Positions 20,151 through 30,813 are shown, counted from the first letter of the stretch. The stretch: 64,000 nt of DNA from Microglena sp. YARC (GCA_022414725.1 CM039463.1:84976620-85040619); one strand, 5' to 3'. The notes: generated by a model not told the origin, from the letters alone. Program-made: numbers and translations.

Positions 20151-20794
20151 TGCTGCCTCTCCCTTCCATGCTTGCTTGTACTGGTTGGGCGATACTGCCA
20201 GTAGTTCTGGAAAGGTTCACACTTCTGATCGCCCCTGCAGGATGAAATTTGAAATTTTGAATTTGTAATGTCGTGCAAAGGGGTGTGAGGTTGAAGGAAC
20301 CTTCCCGTTCACTTGCACTGGGGTAGGTTACAGTGAGTTATGCTTTTGCAGACCGCTATTAATTTGTCACTGTAGCACGAACTCAGGGCCCCTGTCGGTT
20401 AAACGATTGTTTGGGGTTCAGTTCATCAGTGCTTTTTCTTTTGAAGCCCTTCCTATACGGTTGGGCAAGTCCCTTTAGCCTATTTGGCCTACCCCTGAAC
20501 TGTAACATTCATACATTTTGCAGACCGCTACTGCGTCTGAGCTTGGACCCTGCAGCACCATGTATGATGTATCCAAGCTTGATGGTTCAATTTGGGGGAT
20601 CCTCTTCCTCCTCCTTATCATCATCATCACCATCATCAACACCATTATCATGATTATCATGATCCTCCTCCTCCTTCTTCTTGTCATCATCATCATCATG
20701 ATCACCAACACCATTTTTATCTTCACTACCACCACCACCGCCACCACCGTCATCCTCACCATCCCCACCATCCCCAGCAAGAGAAAACAGTGTA
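20151..20794 (+). other. Repeat remnants and (ATC/ACC)n microsatellite
   Basis: Holds the dispersed block GGCCCCTGTCGGTTAAACGA (20370-20440; also 30530 and 59810), two copies of TTTTGCAGACCGCTA (20343, 20518), and an ATC/CTC/ACC microsatellite (20600-20770). The second TTTTGCAG is followed by a short open stretch but no family is recognisable. Confidence 0.35.
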
Positions 20795-21392
20795 AAAACC
20801 TAGGCGAGCGGTGATGTGGAAGCCTGTTCCAGCCCTCACCCCCACCTCCCACAGGACTCTCAATAAGAGACAGAAATTAGTACAACACATTACTGAAATT
20901 ATTGTGGAAGCACCTCCACCCCACTCAGGACTGTCGTCAAGAGACAAATCGGTACACACCTTGGTTATAGAGATGTGGACGCCTCTCCCCTCCCCCACCC
21001 CACCTTCACTCCCACCCACTACACAACAAGAGACAAATCCACTCGAACCTTGGCGAGAGAAATGTGGACGCCTCTCCCCACCCCCACTCCCACCTTCACC
21101 CCCACCCACTACACAACAAGAGACAAATCCGCTCAAACTTTGGCGAGAGAGATGTGGACCCCTCTCCCCCACCCCCACCCACTACACAACAAGAGATACA
21201 TCCGTACAAACCTTGGTAAGAGAAATGTGGACGTCTCTCTCCACCCCCACCCCACCTTCACCTCCACCCACTACACAACAAGAGACAAATCTGCACACAC
21301 CTAGGTGAGAGAGATGTGGACGTCTCTTCCCACCCCCACCCCACCTTCACCGCCACCCAGTGCACAACAACAAGAGACAAATTTGTACAAAC
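20795..21392 (-). repeat. About 90-bp array carrying copies of the donor of the exon at 21393
   Basis: On the minus strand the units read ...CCACATCTCTCTCGCCAAG followed by GTTTG(A/T)..., then TTTGTCTCTTGTTGTG and a GGTGGGGGTG stretch. This is the same junction as the exon end (CACACCAAG/GTTTGT). About seven copies with declining similarity. Confidence 0.75.
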
Positions 21393-21750
21393 CTTGGTGT
21401 GAGAGACGTGGAAGCCTCTGCCTTATTCAAAGCAGCAGTTTGGTGGCGGTATAGTCCCCTCCTGCGCCGGCGTGCTCTAGCTGACCTCGTTGCACTTTTG
21501 ATGGTGGTACAGCCCACGTGGACAGTACTACCACCTTCCATGCTCATGCCCTCCTGGCCCCCGTTGCACCCAAACTGCTGAAGAGCCATGATCTGCACTT
21601 TCAGCATTTGAGCGGTTTTGGAGTCCCAGGTGGCTGGGCCAGGGGGCAGGTTGGCGGACAAGTAGAGATCAAGGAGGAGGATCATGCCAGGCCAGTAGCT
21701 TAGGTAGTCAACAAACTTATGGGCAAGGATTTCAAAGTCTGAAAGGAGAC
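21393..21750 (-). CDS. Unidentified internal exon (minus strand)
   Basis: A 358-nt exon between a CTCGACAG acceptor and a GTTTGT donor, open across 118 codons. It encodes LLSDFEILAHKFVDYLSYWP, then MILLLDLYLSANLPPGP, then a Gly/Met-rich stretch and an Arg-rich segment SARARRRRRGLY. The family is not recognised. It lies on the strand of the DM15 gene, 2.4 kb downstream, and may be a later exon of it, but phases do not join directly with the preferred donor at 24118. Two diverged copies of its first 44 nt plus acceptor lie just upstream on the minus strand. Confidence 0.5.
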
Positions 21751-22690
21751 CTGTCGAGGGTGGGAGGGAATGAGGGTGGGGGTTCTGAGGTGAGAAAGTG
21801 GGTTGTGAGGGTGGGGGTTGTGAAGGGAGAAACAGAGAGAAGCAGAGAAAGAAACAGCTAGGAAGTTCAATCATCTGCATAGCATAACCTCCAGACCCCC
21901 GTCGTCAACAAACTTATGGGCAACGATCTCAAAGTTGTTGAGGAGACCTGTTGAGGGTGGGAGGGAATGAGGGTGGTGTTGTGAGGGTAGGGGGAGGTTA
22001 GCCCCCACTGAAGGTAGTCAACAAACTTGTGGGCAAGGATCTCAAAGTCGTTGAGGAGACCTGTTGAGGGTGGGAGGGAATGAGGGTGGGAGAGAATGAG
22101 AGTGATGTTTGTGAGGGGAGGGGGAAACAGAGGGAAGAAACTCCTGAGAGAAGTGGAGGATGCTGTGAGTATCATTAATTTGAAGGGTGAGGGGGTGAGG
22201 GGGTGAGGGGAGGGAGAAACAGAGAAAAGAAACTTCTGAGAGAAGTGGAGGATGCTGTGAGTATCATTCATTTTAAGGGTGAGGGGTGAGGGGAGGGACA
22301 AACAGAGTGAAGCAGGGACATAAACAAATGGAAAGTTAGATCATCTGCAAAGCACGAACTCCGGTCCCCTGTCGTTTTCGATTTGTTGGTGGTGTTTGTG
22401 ATGGGAGGCAGAAACAGAGAGAAGAAACTGCTGAGAGAAGCGGAGGAGGCTGTGAGTATCAATCCCTTTTTTGTTTTGGAAGGATTTTCACCCCAAGAAG
22501 TGGGACCCCGTACACAAACCAGCGCCCACCAAGGATTCCGAAAGAAAGGCAGGGGAATTCCCAGAATTCCTACAAAGTAGGCACAAGTGAACTTAACAGG
22601 TAAGTTGTGTTGGGAGTTCAAGTTAGGTGAAAAAGGCCCGACTCCCTGGCAGGGCCCATCAATGCTGTTCAATACAGGCTATGCTACCCC
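21751..22690 (-). repeat. Acceptor-copy array upstream of the exon at 21393
   Basis: On the minus strand, CCTCAACAG followed by GTCTCCTCAACGACTTTGAG recurs with exon starts at 21947 and 22060, each continuing for about 44 nt of exon-like sequence that would encode LLNDFEILAHKFVDYL. Further upstream, blocks with TACTCACAGCATCCTCCACT recur near 22150, 22250 and 22450. Confidence 0.65.
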
Positions 22691-22887
22691 CGTTCGACGA
22701 ATGGCTCAGTGGCAGAGCTCCTAGAACAACGTAGGTGCCGGGTTCGAATCCCCATGGGTGCGCTTAAGTGTTCGCGGTCGCTGTCAACCACCATGGTAGC
22801 TTTGTCCAGGTAAGGTAGCAGCCCGTTCCCTACCGCCGTAAGACGGGGCTCCCTTAATACCATGCCCCACCAGGCGTTATCATTACT
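22690..22887 (+). mobile_element. tRNA-derived SINE, best full-length copy
   Basis: Head with A box TGGCTCAGTGGCAGAGC and B box GGTTCGAATCC; body GCGGTCGCTGTCAACC...GGTAGCTTTGTCCAGG; tail ACCAGGCGTTATCATTAC. No poly-A; the tail is the conserved ATCATTAC. Confidence 0.85.
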
Positions 22888-23387
22888 AAAGGCTATGTTA
22901 CCGAGAGTAAGAAACCCCTATACAAGCCGTCAAGGTAGGCAAGCCTAGCGAGCTAGCGAGGTCTGAGGATTGGAGTCGTATGAAGGAACAGAAACAGATA
23001 CAGTAAGCCGTCAAGCCAAGGGCGCATTTGGAGTCCAGTAGGGTACCAGGAAAAATGTAATTATCATCATCATCATCATCATCATCAGTAAGAGAAGCAG
23101 CTGGGAGCACAGTTTTTTGGGCTACGCATGGGTCCGGCTGAACTAGTCAGTCTATTCTGCCTCTGGGTCTAGCCCAAAGCTTTCAGTTGCATTGAAATAC
23201 CCGCATCGTCAACTTTCAGACGCATTAGCTAGCTTCAGGTTTGAGCCAAGGACGGGGGGGAGGAGCTGCCTAGAACCTGCTACGCGTAGCCCAGAAATGA
23301 AACAGTGGTCGGGAGAGATTACATGAGTTTGCAGCACATCATTGAAGCACAAGCAGGACAGTCGTGAAATTATGTACTGAAGTGCAA
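22888..23387. other. Spacer with (ATC)n and foldback-repeat fragment
   Basis: (ATC)8 at about 23065-23088 and GGAGCTGCCTAGAACCTGCT (foldback family) at 23262. No gene recognised. Confidence 0.35.
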
Positions 23388-24118
23388 AACTAGCACATGA
23401 GGTACATACTTCACTGTGCAGTACAATGCACAAGTAGCACATGAGGTACATACTTCACTGTGCCGTACAATGCACAAGTAGCACATGAGGTACATACTTC
23501 ACTGTGCAGTACAATGCACAAGTAGCACATGAGGTACATACTTCACTGTGCCGTACAATGCACAAGTAGCACATGAGGTACATACTTCACTGTGCAGTAC
23601 AATGCACAAGTAGCACATGAGGTACATACTTCACTCTGCAGTACAATGCACAAGTAGCACATGAGGTACATACTTCACTGTGCAGTACAATGCACAAGTA
23701 GCACATGAGGTACATACTTCACTCTGCAGTACAATGCACAAGTAGCACATGAGGTACATACTTCACTGTGCAGTACAATGCACAAGTAGCACATGAGGTA
23801 CATACTTCACTGTGCAGTACAATGCACAAGTAGCACACGAGGTACATACTTCACTCTGCAGTACGATGCACGACCAGCACATGAGGTACATACTTCACTC
23901 TGCAGTACAATACACGACTAGCACATGAGGTACATACTTCACTCTGCAGTACAACACACAACTAGCACATAAGGTACATACTTCACTCTGCAGTACAACA
24001 AACCACTAGCACATGAGGTACATACTGCACTCTGCAGTACAACACACAACTAGCACATAAGGTACATACTACACTCTGCAGTACAACAAACCACTAGCAC
24101 ATGGGGTATGTACTTCAC
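23388..24118 (-). repeat. 44-bp minisatellite adjoining the donor of the DM15 exon
   Basis: About 16 units of GTAGCACATGAGGTACATAC, then TTCACTGTGCAGTACAATGC, then ACAA. On the minus strand each unit contains GTACTGCACAGTGAAGTATG, close to GTACTATACAGTGAAGTACA at the end of the exon at 24119. The array is therefore an expansion of the exon-intron junction. Divergence increases toward the exon. Confidence 0.8.
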
Positions 24119-24301
24119 TGTATAGTACTGTAGCCGAGCTGCGTACTTTGGTCTAGATATCTGTCCAATCGACAGCGGAGGAAGCTGAATAGAAGCTGGA
24201 TGCCGTAGTAGCTGGATGTTGCAGCATCCTCCTCAGCCATGCGTTTGAAGGTACGGTACATCGGTTGGTTGAAGCTGCCAATCAGGAAGTTGTGCCAGTA
24301 T
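24119..24301 (-). CDS. LARP1-type DM15 protein, second identified exon
   Basis: Begins after CCACCCTGCAG and reads YWHNFLIGSFNQPMYRTF, then KRMAEEDAATSSYYGIQLLF. This fits the DM15 (LARP1 C-terminal) repeat pattern RFWSxFLRxxFNxxMYxxFxxLAxEDAxxxYxYGxxCLF. The DM15 region binds the cap and TOP-mRNA 5' end in LARP1. Exon 25588-25835 ends AG and this exon starts A, restoring the Arg of LYR-YWHNFL in matching phase. The donor is either GTGAAG at 24118 (phase 2) or GTACTA ten bases earlier. If an upstream acceptor copy is used, the exon lengthens by 72 or 144 nt in frame. Confidence 0.75.
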
Positions 24302-24460
24302 CTGCAGGGTGGATTGATGAAGGTACGGTACATCGGTGTGTTTAAGTTGTCAACCAGGAAGTTGTGCCAGTATCTGCAGGGTGGATTGATGAAGGTACGG
24401 TACATCGGTGTGTTTAAGTTGTCAACCAGGAAGTTGTGCCAGTATCTGCAGCGAGGATTG
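24302..24460 (-). repeat. 72-bp in-frame acceptor/exon duplications of the DM15 exon
   Basis: Two further copies of the first 54 nt of the DM15 exon with their CTGCAG acceptors. Exon starts are possible at 24373 and 24445 as well as 24301. The unit is 72 nt, open in frame and encodes YWHNFLVDNLNTPMYRTF then INPPCR. All three acceptors give the same reading frame, so alternative proteins with one, two or three copies are possible. Confidence 0.7.
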
Positions 24461-24548
24461 ATGATGATGAAGCAGCTCAAAAGTACTTGATTTCTATTCT
24501 TATAAAAAATCTGGCATCAAATAAATACCTTTTAAACTTGCAATTACC

Positions 24549-24729
24549 ATGATGATGATGGTGGTGGTGGTGGTGGTAATGATGATGATGTTGGTGATGA
24601 TGATGATGATGATAGCGGTGATGATGATGATGATGATGGTGGTGGTGATGGTGATGATGATAGTGGTGATGATGATGATGATAGTGGTGATGATGGTGGT
24701 GATGGTGATGATGATGATGGTGGTGGTGG

Positions 24730-24793
<64 letters not shown>

Positions 24794-24828
24794 CGTGATG
24801 ATGATGATGGTGGTGGTGACGATCATGG

Positions 24829-24860
<32 letters not shown>

Positions 24861-25127
24861 ATGATAATGACGATGATGATGGTGATGGTGGTGGTGGTGA
24901 TGATGATGATCGTGGTGATGATGGTGGTGGTGGTGATGATGATGATGGTGGTGATGATGATGGTGGTGATGATGATGGTGGTGATGATGATGATGATGAT
25001 GGTGGTGATGATGATGATGATGATGACGATGATGATAGTGGTGATAATGATGATGATGATGATGACGATGATGGTGATGATGATGTTAGTGGCGATGATG
25101 AAAAAGGTGGTGGTGGTGATGATGATA

Positions 25128-25163
<36 letters not shown>

Positions 25164-25190
25164 GTGGCGGTGATGATGACGTCGGCACAA
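24549..25190. repeat. GAT/GGT triplet microsatellite, 640 bp
   Basis: Almost pure GATGATGGTG-type triplets with a (CTG)n block at about 24830-24858. Long Met/Val- or Ser/Pro-rich frames on either strand are artefacts. It lies in the DM15 intron; on that gene's strand it is C/A-rich. Confidence 0.9.
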
Positions 25191-25587
25191 GGAGGATGAT
25201 GACGGTGATGATGGTTACACTATCCAGGCGCCCTGGGGGACTCCAACTGTGCCCACACCTTGACCGCAAGTCCAAGGGGACCTCCGTGCATCACATGAAA
25301 CAGTTTCACATGAAACAGTGTACGATACACATGTTGAGGGCTTCAAGGCCTACCAGCCCATCTAACCTAAGCCCTGCATTGCCTTGCCATCAAGCTTAGT
25401 AACCAAGCTCTGTGACTGCTTTTCTGGCGATTACTTTTACATCTTCCAATTATAACCGTTTTGTATGCCAACCCTCCACCACCCCTGCGTTGAGAAACCC
25501 TGCACCAGCCATGCACAAGGGAATATGTTTATCCCGTTTGGTTCATCTCCCTGATTCTGGTTTCATTACCCCCATCGGACCACCCAC
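25191..25587 (-). other. Rest of DM15 intron 1
   Basis: Unique-looking sequence with no recognised exon or repeat. It begins on the minus strand with the donor GTGGGT of the first exon. Confidence 0.4.
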
Positions 25588-25835
25588 CTGTACAGTTCCT
25601 GCATCTTGCTGCTCTTTCCCGTCCCTAGCTGCGCCCGCTCCTCCACGGCAGCCTTGTGGGTGTCTAAGTACACATCCGGGTCGAAGGAGAAGGGGTCGAG
25701 GGAAGGGAGACGAAAGTTCAGGAGCTCTTTTGATGACAGGCTCGAGAGCGAGGAGAAGCTAGCACTGTCGGGAAGCCCGTGGCTCGGTGACGAGGACAGG
25801 GAGCCCCGGGAGCCCGTCTCTGACGTCGAGGACAT
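25588..25835 (-). CDS. LARP1-type DM15 protein, first identified exon
   Basis: ATG (25835-25833) opens 82 codons plus two bases to a strong GTGGGT donor. A Ser-rich N-terminus (SETGSRGSLSSSPSHG) is followed by FSFDPDVYLDTHKAAVEERA and QLGTGKSSKMQELYR, the lead-in to the first DM15 repeat (family pattern Y-x-K-....-ERxRLGxGxSxEMNxLFRFW). A La motif, present in canonical LARP1, is not visible. Either it is encoded by exons further right or this is a DM15-only protein. The reading frame is open upstream of the ATG to 26006, so the start is a choice based on the GC-rich promoter-like sequence that follows. Confidence 0.7.
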
Positions 25836-27250
25836 GGTGGCGTATATCGGCATATGATTTTGAAGTCCCAGGTTCAAACCCGGGAGCGTTGGGAGTTCAC
25901 CGGACCATGACGTGGGGAATTTGATGGGGGTAGGCGGGGTGGGGTAGGGTCGGAAGTTAAATAAAGCAGAAGAAAGCTGTGTGTCTCCGAAAAGGGTTTC
26001 TCTCACGGGCGGCGGAGTCAGACGCAGCCTCGCAGGGCTTGCGGGGAATGCTAACTCACTGCGAGCATCCGAGGCGCGGCCTAGCTCCGATGAAGGCGAG
26101 CGGCGCAGCGGCGCGGTGAGTGCTTGTGAAACCGGTTTTGTATATTTTGGCGCGCAAGGCTGCGGATTGAAGTTAGGTCATCTTAAGACCGTGGCATTGA
26201 TGCCTTTGGAGCGAGTATAACCAGTGGGCGCGCGCAAAGCAAGGTTTCTTTCAGCCACTTGGACGGAAAGGGAAGCGGCAAGCCACAACGAGACCTGGCG
26301 TCGAGTCAGCACCTCGTGCAGCGAGCTTCGTCCGAGAGAATCTTCTGTGCTAGTTAACGCAACGATGCTCTAGACGATTGTAAAATCGTTGGTCACATGC
26401 ACTCCCTGTTGGTTTCTGGCTAGTCTCTAGTCGGTCAGCGCTCATTGCCTCGGAATATGAAAATACGAGCGGCCAAAATTTTGAATTTGAATTGTTACAT
26501 GGGTTTTTCAGCCAACGCTGGGCTGCTCACGCTATCCAATCCCAAGGGCCCCCGGGCGATACCACAGAGCCGCGGAAACCAGGGAGCAGACTAAGCGGAA
26601 TAGACAGTTTAAAGACTTGGCCAGGTCAGCGACCCAAGGAGAGCGACCTGGACATGCTTTTAAACCGTACGCACGAGTTCAACTACCCATGCCCACCGAG
26701 CCCGCAGCCTGGAGGCAGGAGCACCGAGGCGAGGCAGGAGCGGTGAGGCAGGAGGCTGGCAAACCAGAAACCAAACCAAGCCAAAAAGAACGGGGTGGAC
26801 AGTCTGGTGTGTTACATTATTACATTATTACACTGCATCGTATCGGCGGTGCCATGACATGACAGGGTCAGCTCAGCGCTGGCGCTGGCCGGGCATCGGG
26901 TAGACCCGGGGGGGGGGGTAGACCGGGGGGTAGACCCAGCCCAGGGGCCCTGATATCAACTGCACGGTGTCAACTGCATGAGCACTGCATCGAATGGAAC
27001 GACGCCACACGTGGATTCACCAGACACTCTCCCTTACCGCGGTTTGCCAAGGTGCCATTCCGAACGAAGGTGCTACGAACAACCCTCCTCAGCGCGCATC
27101 CACGATTCCTCACCTTCACTGCATTCCCCGTCAAATAGCTACTGCTCAGATCTTTCTGATCCTGCGTGCAGCTCCCTCTATTACGATCCTGCTTTCAGCT
27201 CAGTTAACTGCTGCTCCCTCCTAAATCAAATTGTATTTTGACGGTCGAGC
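25836..27250. promoter_or_regulatory. GC-rich divergent promoter region
   Basis: About 1.4 kb of CpG-containing, largely repeat-free DNA between the start of the minus-strand DM15 gene and a plus-strand start at 27251. A G-run lies at about 26910. No TATA box stands out. Assignment as a shared promoter rests on position and base composition only. Confidence 0.4.
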
Positions 27251-27510
27251 ATGTCCGGAGCCTGGGGAGCTATGCCAGGAGGGGCCTGGGGGGGCAGCAA
27301 ACAATCAGAGATACAGGATGATGAGGAGGCCCCCGCCTCCTCTTCAAACCCAGCAGGAAGCACTGGTGCTTATGGGATCGGAGGCGGGGGCGGGGGTGCT
27401 TTCAAGAGTGCCTTTGGGATGGGATCCAAGAGCGCAGAAGCATCCCAGTCAGACTCCATGAAGGAGCAGCTGTTTACTGGGCCTGCCTCCACTGCAGATG
27501 GGAACCTGAG
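27251..27510 (+). CDS. Candidate first coding exon, Gly/Ser-rich (possibly of the SCAMP gene)
   Basis: ATG at 27251 starts MSGAWGAMPGGAWGGSK, an acidic/Ser stretch (DDEEAPASSS), a poly-Gly tract and DSMKEQLFTGPASTADGNLS, ending near a GTGAGT donor. Low-complexity N-termini of this sort precede the coiled coil in some SCAMPs, and the next SCAMP-like exons on this strand are at 32871 and 34709. No NPF motif is present, so the link is positional. GATGGGAACCTGA is repeated just after the proposed donor. Confidence 0.4.
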
Positions 27511-28067
27511 TGTGAGTTCTGATGGGAACCTGAAAGAAGAAGAATTGTTACATGGTTCTGTATAGGCAGATCATCTGATGGGCACCTTAATGTTAGTACA
27601 GATGGGAAGGTGGTAGTTGCATGGGGGATCAACATGCCCCAATGCATACATGCACATACATGCACCAATACATACCTGCACACATGCACCAATGCACCAA
27701 TGCATACTTGCACATACATGCACCAATACATACATGCACATACATGCACGAATACATACATGCACATAAATGTACCAATACATACATGCACATAAATGCA
27801 CCAATACATACATGCAAACACATGCACCAATACATACATGCACCAATACATACATGCACATACGTGCACCAATACATACATGCACATACATGCACCAATA
27901 CATACATGCACGTACATGCACCAATACATACATGCACCAATACATAAATGCACCAATACATACATGCACATACATGCACCAATACATACATGCACATACA
28001 TGCACCAATACCTTCATGCACATACATGCACCAATACATACACGCACATTCACGCACCAATACTTAA
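27511..28067 (+). repeat. ACATACATGCACCAAT satellite
   Basis: From about 27640 to 28050 the unit CATACATGCACCAATA repeats with interleaved CATGCACA, giving Thr/His/Cys-rich pseudo-frames in every phase. No gene. Confidence 0.85.
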
Positions 28068-28175
28068 ACTTGAACTTGATCTTGGTTACATGGCTCCAGC
28101 CAGCAATCTTGCTGCTCGCCATCTTCGGCAGTAACAATAGCAATTTAAATAAATGCAACTTATCCACATCTACTT
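28068..28175 (-). repeat. Family-I repeat, minus copy
   Basis: ACTTGAACTTGATCTTGG...CCAGCAATCTTGCTGCTCGCC is the reverse complement of the copy at 29570. Confidence 0.55.
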
Positions 28176-28289
28176 AAATGCATGCACCAATACATGCACC
28201 AATACATGCTCCAATGCATGCACCAATACATGCACCACGAATGTTTTGTTGCAAGGGTTTCTTGAAGGTGCTACCTGTAGCACAAGTGC

Positions 28290-28437
28290 TAATGGTAATG
28301 AGAACGCCTGGTGGGGCGTGGTGTTAAGGGAGCCCGTCGTACACGGGTGGGGAGCGGTCTCCTACCTCAACTGGACAAGCTACCATCGCGGTTGACGACG
28401 ACTTGCAACGCCAAGAGCGACCGAAGGGGGATGTTAC
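28290..28437 (-). mobile_element. tRNA-derived SINE, 5'-truncated
   Basis: Carries the SINE tail and body (AACGCCTGGTGGGGCGTGG, GACAAGCTACCATCGCGGTT) but stops before the B box. It belongs to the same subfamily as the copies at 44266 and 55703 (AGCGGTCTCCTACCTCAACT). Confidence 0.7.
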
Positions 28438-28890
28438 CTACCTTGTAGTGCGGTTCAGAGACGAAATCGATTTTCTTTGATTGGACCCAAATTAACTAGG
28501 AGTGATGGTTTCTGCGCTGTTCGAGAAATTAGATAGTTGCATGTCCCCGCATTCGCATGTGCTTTTCGCATCTGCATCAAATCCGATTTTTTTCGTGAAG
28601 GTCGACTTGTCACTGAACTGCACAACCTTGGTGTTACGGTGGTGCTGCGATATAGCCTTTGGGGGGTGATGTTTTGCCGCAAGAAAGCTGCTAGGAGCAC
28701 CCCGAAGGCTACTAGGAGCTCCATGGTGCTACGTTATAGCCTTTGGGGGGTGATGTTTTGCCCCAACAAAGCTGCAAGTAGCATCCATACGATACACCAG
28801 TTCCTTTCCTTAGTAACATTCCTGGTCAACACTTGCACCAGTCCATGCACCAATACTGGTTTGTTGGGCGCAAGGATTGGTTTCCAACCT
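28438..28890 (+). repeat. Duplicated block with TATAGCCTTTGGGGGGTGATG
   Basis: A block GCTATAGCCTTTGGGGGGTG...AAGCTGC occurs at about 28648-28700 and again at 28733-28780. No coding assignment. Confidence 0.45.
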
Positions 28891-29470
28891 GGTGCATGTA
28901 ATCATCTTTGTACGCTCTCCAGACTGATGTGCGCTTTTCAGACTGATGCATGTACAAATGTATGTACGCTTTCTAGACTGATGCATACATGAATGTATGT
29001 TCGCTTTCTAGACTGATGCATGCATGAATGTATGTACGCTTTCTAGGCTGATGCATGCATGAATGTATGTACGCTTTCTAGACTGATGCATGCATGAATG
29101 TATGTACGCTTTCTAGACTGATGCATGTATGAATGTATGTACGCTTTCCAGACTGATGTACACTTTCTAGACTGATGCATGTTTGAATGCATGTTCGCTT
29201 TCCAGACTGATGTACACTTTCCAGACTGGTGTACACTTTCCAGACTGATGCATGTAGGAATGTATTTACGCTTTCCAGACTGATATACACTTTCCAGACT
29301 GATGTACACTTTCCAGACCGATGTACACTTTCCAGACTGATGTACACTTTCCAGACTGATGTACACTTCCCAGACTATTGCATGTATGAATGTATTTACG
29401 CTTTCCAGACTGATGCTTGTTTGAATGCATGTACGCTTTCCAGACTGATGCATGTAGGAATGTATGTGCA
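28891..29470 (+). repeat. CTTTCCAGACTGATG satellite
   Basis: About 17 units built from ACGCTTTCCAGACTGATG with optional CATGTATGAATGTATGT. Units lacking the second half are clustered at 29150-29370. Confidence 0.85.
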
Positions 29471-29569
29471 GCATGTATGATACAGTCCAGGGGTAGCCAA
29501 ATAGGTGTGTGTGTGTGTGTGGGGGGGGGGGGGATAACTTCTTTCCGTAAATGTAAAAATTAAGATGAA

Positions 29570-29690
29570 GAAATGATTTGTTTGCGTTTACATTCTCCCA
29601 GTAATCTTTTGTACTGCCGAAGATGGCGAGCAGCCAGATTGCTGGCTGAAGCTATGTAACCAAGTTCAATTTCGAAAAACAAATGAACAA
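29570..29690 (+). repeat. Family-I repeat
   Basis: GATTTGTTTGCGTTTACATT...GATGGCGAGCAGCCAGATTG matches 15658 (+) and 28068 (-). Confidence 0.55.
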
Positions 29691-29739
29691 TAAGAGGAGA
29701 CAAGAGGGTCTTGCCCAACTTCCAAGGATCAAAAGCTTG

Positions 29740-29910
29740 TAGCAATTCAGGGGATGAACTGGACAAAACGTTTCCGCGAGAACTCGTAACTCGTACTTTG
29801 TCGAGAATTTTGGCCTGGAAATCCGAGAATTCTCGACAATTTGGCCTGGAATTCTCGAGAATTCTCGACGAAGTACGAAACGTTTGTCCAGTTCATCCCC
29901 TGAATTGCTA
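29740..29910. mobile_element. Foldback element with 34-bp inverted ends
   Basis: TAGCAATTCAGGGGATGAAC at the left is the reverse complement of the right end through about 34 bases. The centre repeats GAGAATTCTCGA. The whole segment could fold into a near-perfect hairpin. No clear target-site duplication. Confidence 0.7.
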
Positions 29911-30045
29911 TAAGTCTGTATGATCGGGTGCACAGCTTTTCTTTTCAGCTGCGAGACAAGCTTTTTTTGTTATGAAAGGGGCTAAACTGCTGGCTCAAGG
30001 GCAGCCAAACTAGACATGTCTGCGAACTGTCGAAACCAACGTGAC

Positions 30046-30259
30046 CAGTTTTATTTTTCAAATCTGTAAGTTTATTTTTTCTAGCTTAATAGTTTTTAGG
30101 CCTCCTGCAGGGACAAGCGTTTTTAGTGCTATTTTATAGCTTTTTGCAGCTTTTTAAGGCCACTTAGAGCACACACATATAACTTGTGTAAGGCGATAAT
30201 TTCGCTACAACAGGGTCAAAACTAGGGATCGCTACATGTAGCCGAAATCAAAATCCCTG
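30046..30259 (+). mobile_element. M4 MITE (214 bp)
   Basis: Starts CAGTTTTATTTTTCAAATCTG and ends AAAATCCCTG, flanked by AACGTGAC and AACGCGAC (7 of 8). The interior has CTCCTGCAGGGACAAGCG and GATAATTTCGCTACAACAGG, shared with 43898, 62083 and 62703. Confidence 0.85.
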
Positions 30260-30638
30260 AACGCGACTGCAGCCTGGACTCTTGCTATTCCCTTTCATAC
30301 CCACATGCTATGGGTCCCATATGCAAAGCCGTTTCCCCGGTAGGAGCTCAGGCCTTTGTTCCATTATGACTCGTATGGCTACCTCCAATGCTGCGAACTC
30401 TCTAGCTGTGCTAGACCATTCATGCACCGCCACTGCTTGCACCTGGGCTGCTGTGAATGAATGCACTATGTGGCGAAGTAGTGTTGATAATACCCGTACC
30501 CGTTAATGTTGTAGAATTAAATGATCACCGAAGCACGAACTCAGGGCCCCCGTCGGTAAAACGATTGTTTGGGGTTCAGTTAATCAATGCTTTTTCTGTT
30601 TAAGCCCTCAAGCTGCCTCAAGGATACTAAATAGGATT

Positions 30639-30640
<2 letters not shown>
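30260..30640 (+). other. Spacer with a short open frame and a dispersed block
   Basis: 30282-30506 is open (74 codons) but has no recognised similarity or splice context. 30525-30600 is a copy of the GGCCCCCGTCGGTAAAACGA repeat. Confidence 0.3.
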
Positions 30641-30689
<49 letters not shown>

Positions 30690-30693
30690 ACGA

Positions 30694-30729
<36 letters not shown>

Positions 30730-30774
30730 ACGAAAGAAAGAAAGAAAGAAGGAAAGAAAGAAAGAAAGAAAGAT

Positions 30775-30813
<39 letters not shown>

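Noticed and set aside
20525..20600. Possible plus-strand exon after TTTTGCAG (reading ATASELGPCSTMYDVSK)
   Set aside because: Runs straight into an ATC/ACC microsatellite with no donor; only the duplicated TTTTGCAGACCGCTA hints at an acceptor.
22690..22770. Functional tRNA gene
   Set aside because: A and B boxes are present but the acceptor stem does not pair convincingly and the segment continues into the conserved SINE body, so it is a tRNA-derived element.
23388..24118. CRISPR-like direct repeat array (44 bp)
   Set aside because: No spacers; units are head-to-tail and derived from the neighbouring splice junction. The same holds for the 40-bp array at 56736-58320.
24549..25275. Long open frames of Met/Val/Ile or Ser/Pro in GAT-triplet DNA
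   Set aside because: Produced in several frames on both strands by a simple triplet repeat; no splice context or homology.
27571..28167. Cys/Tyr/Val- and Thr/His-rich open frames of up to about 200 codons
   Set aside because: Same short satellite (ACATACATGCACCAAT) read in different phases; all frames open together, the hallmark of a repeat.
30282..30506. 74-codon open frame on the plus strand
   Set aside because: No recognised similarity, no clear start context or splice sites, surrounded by MITE and repeat sequence.
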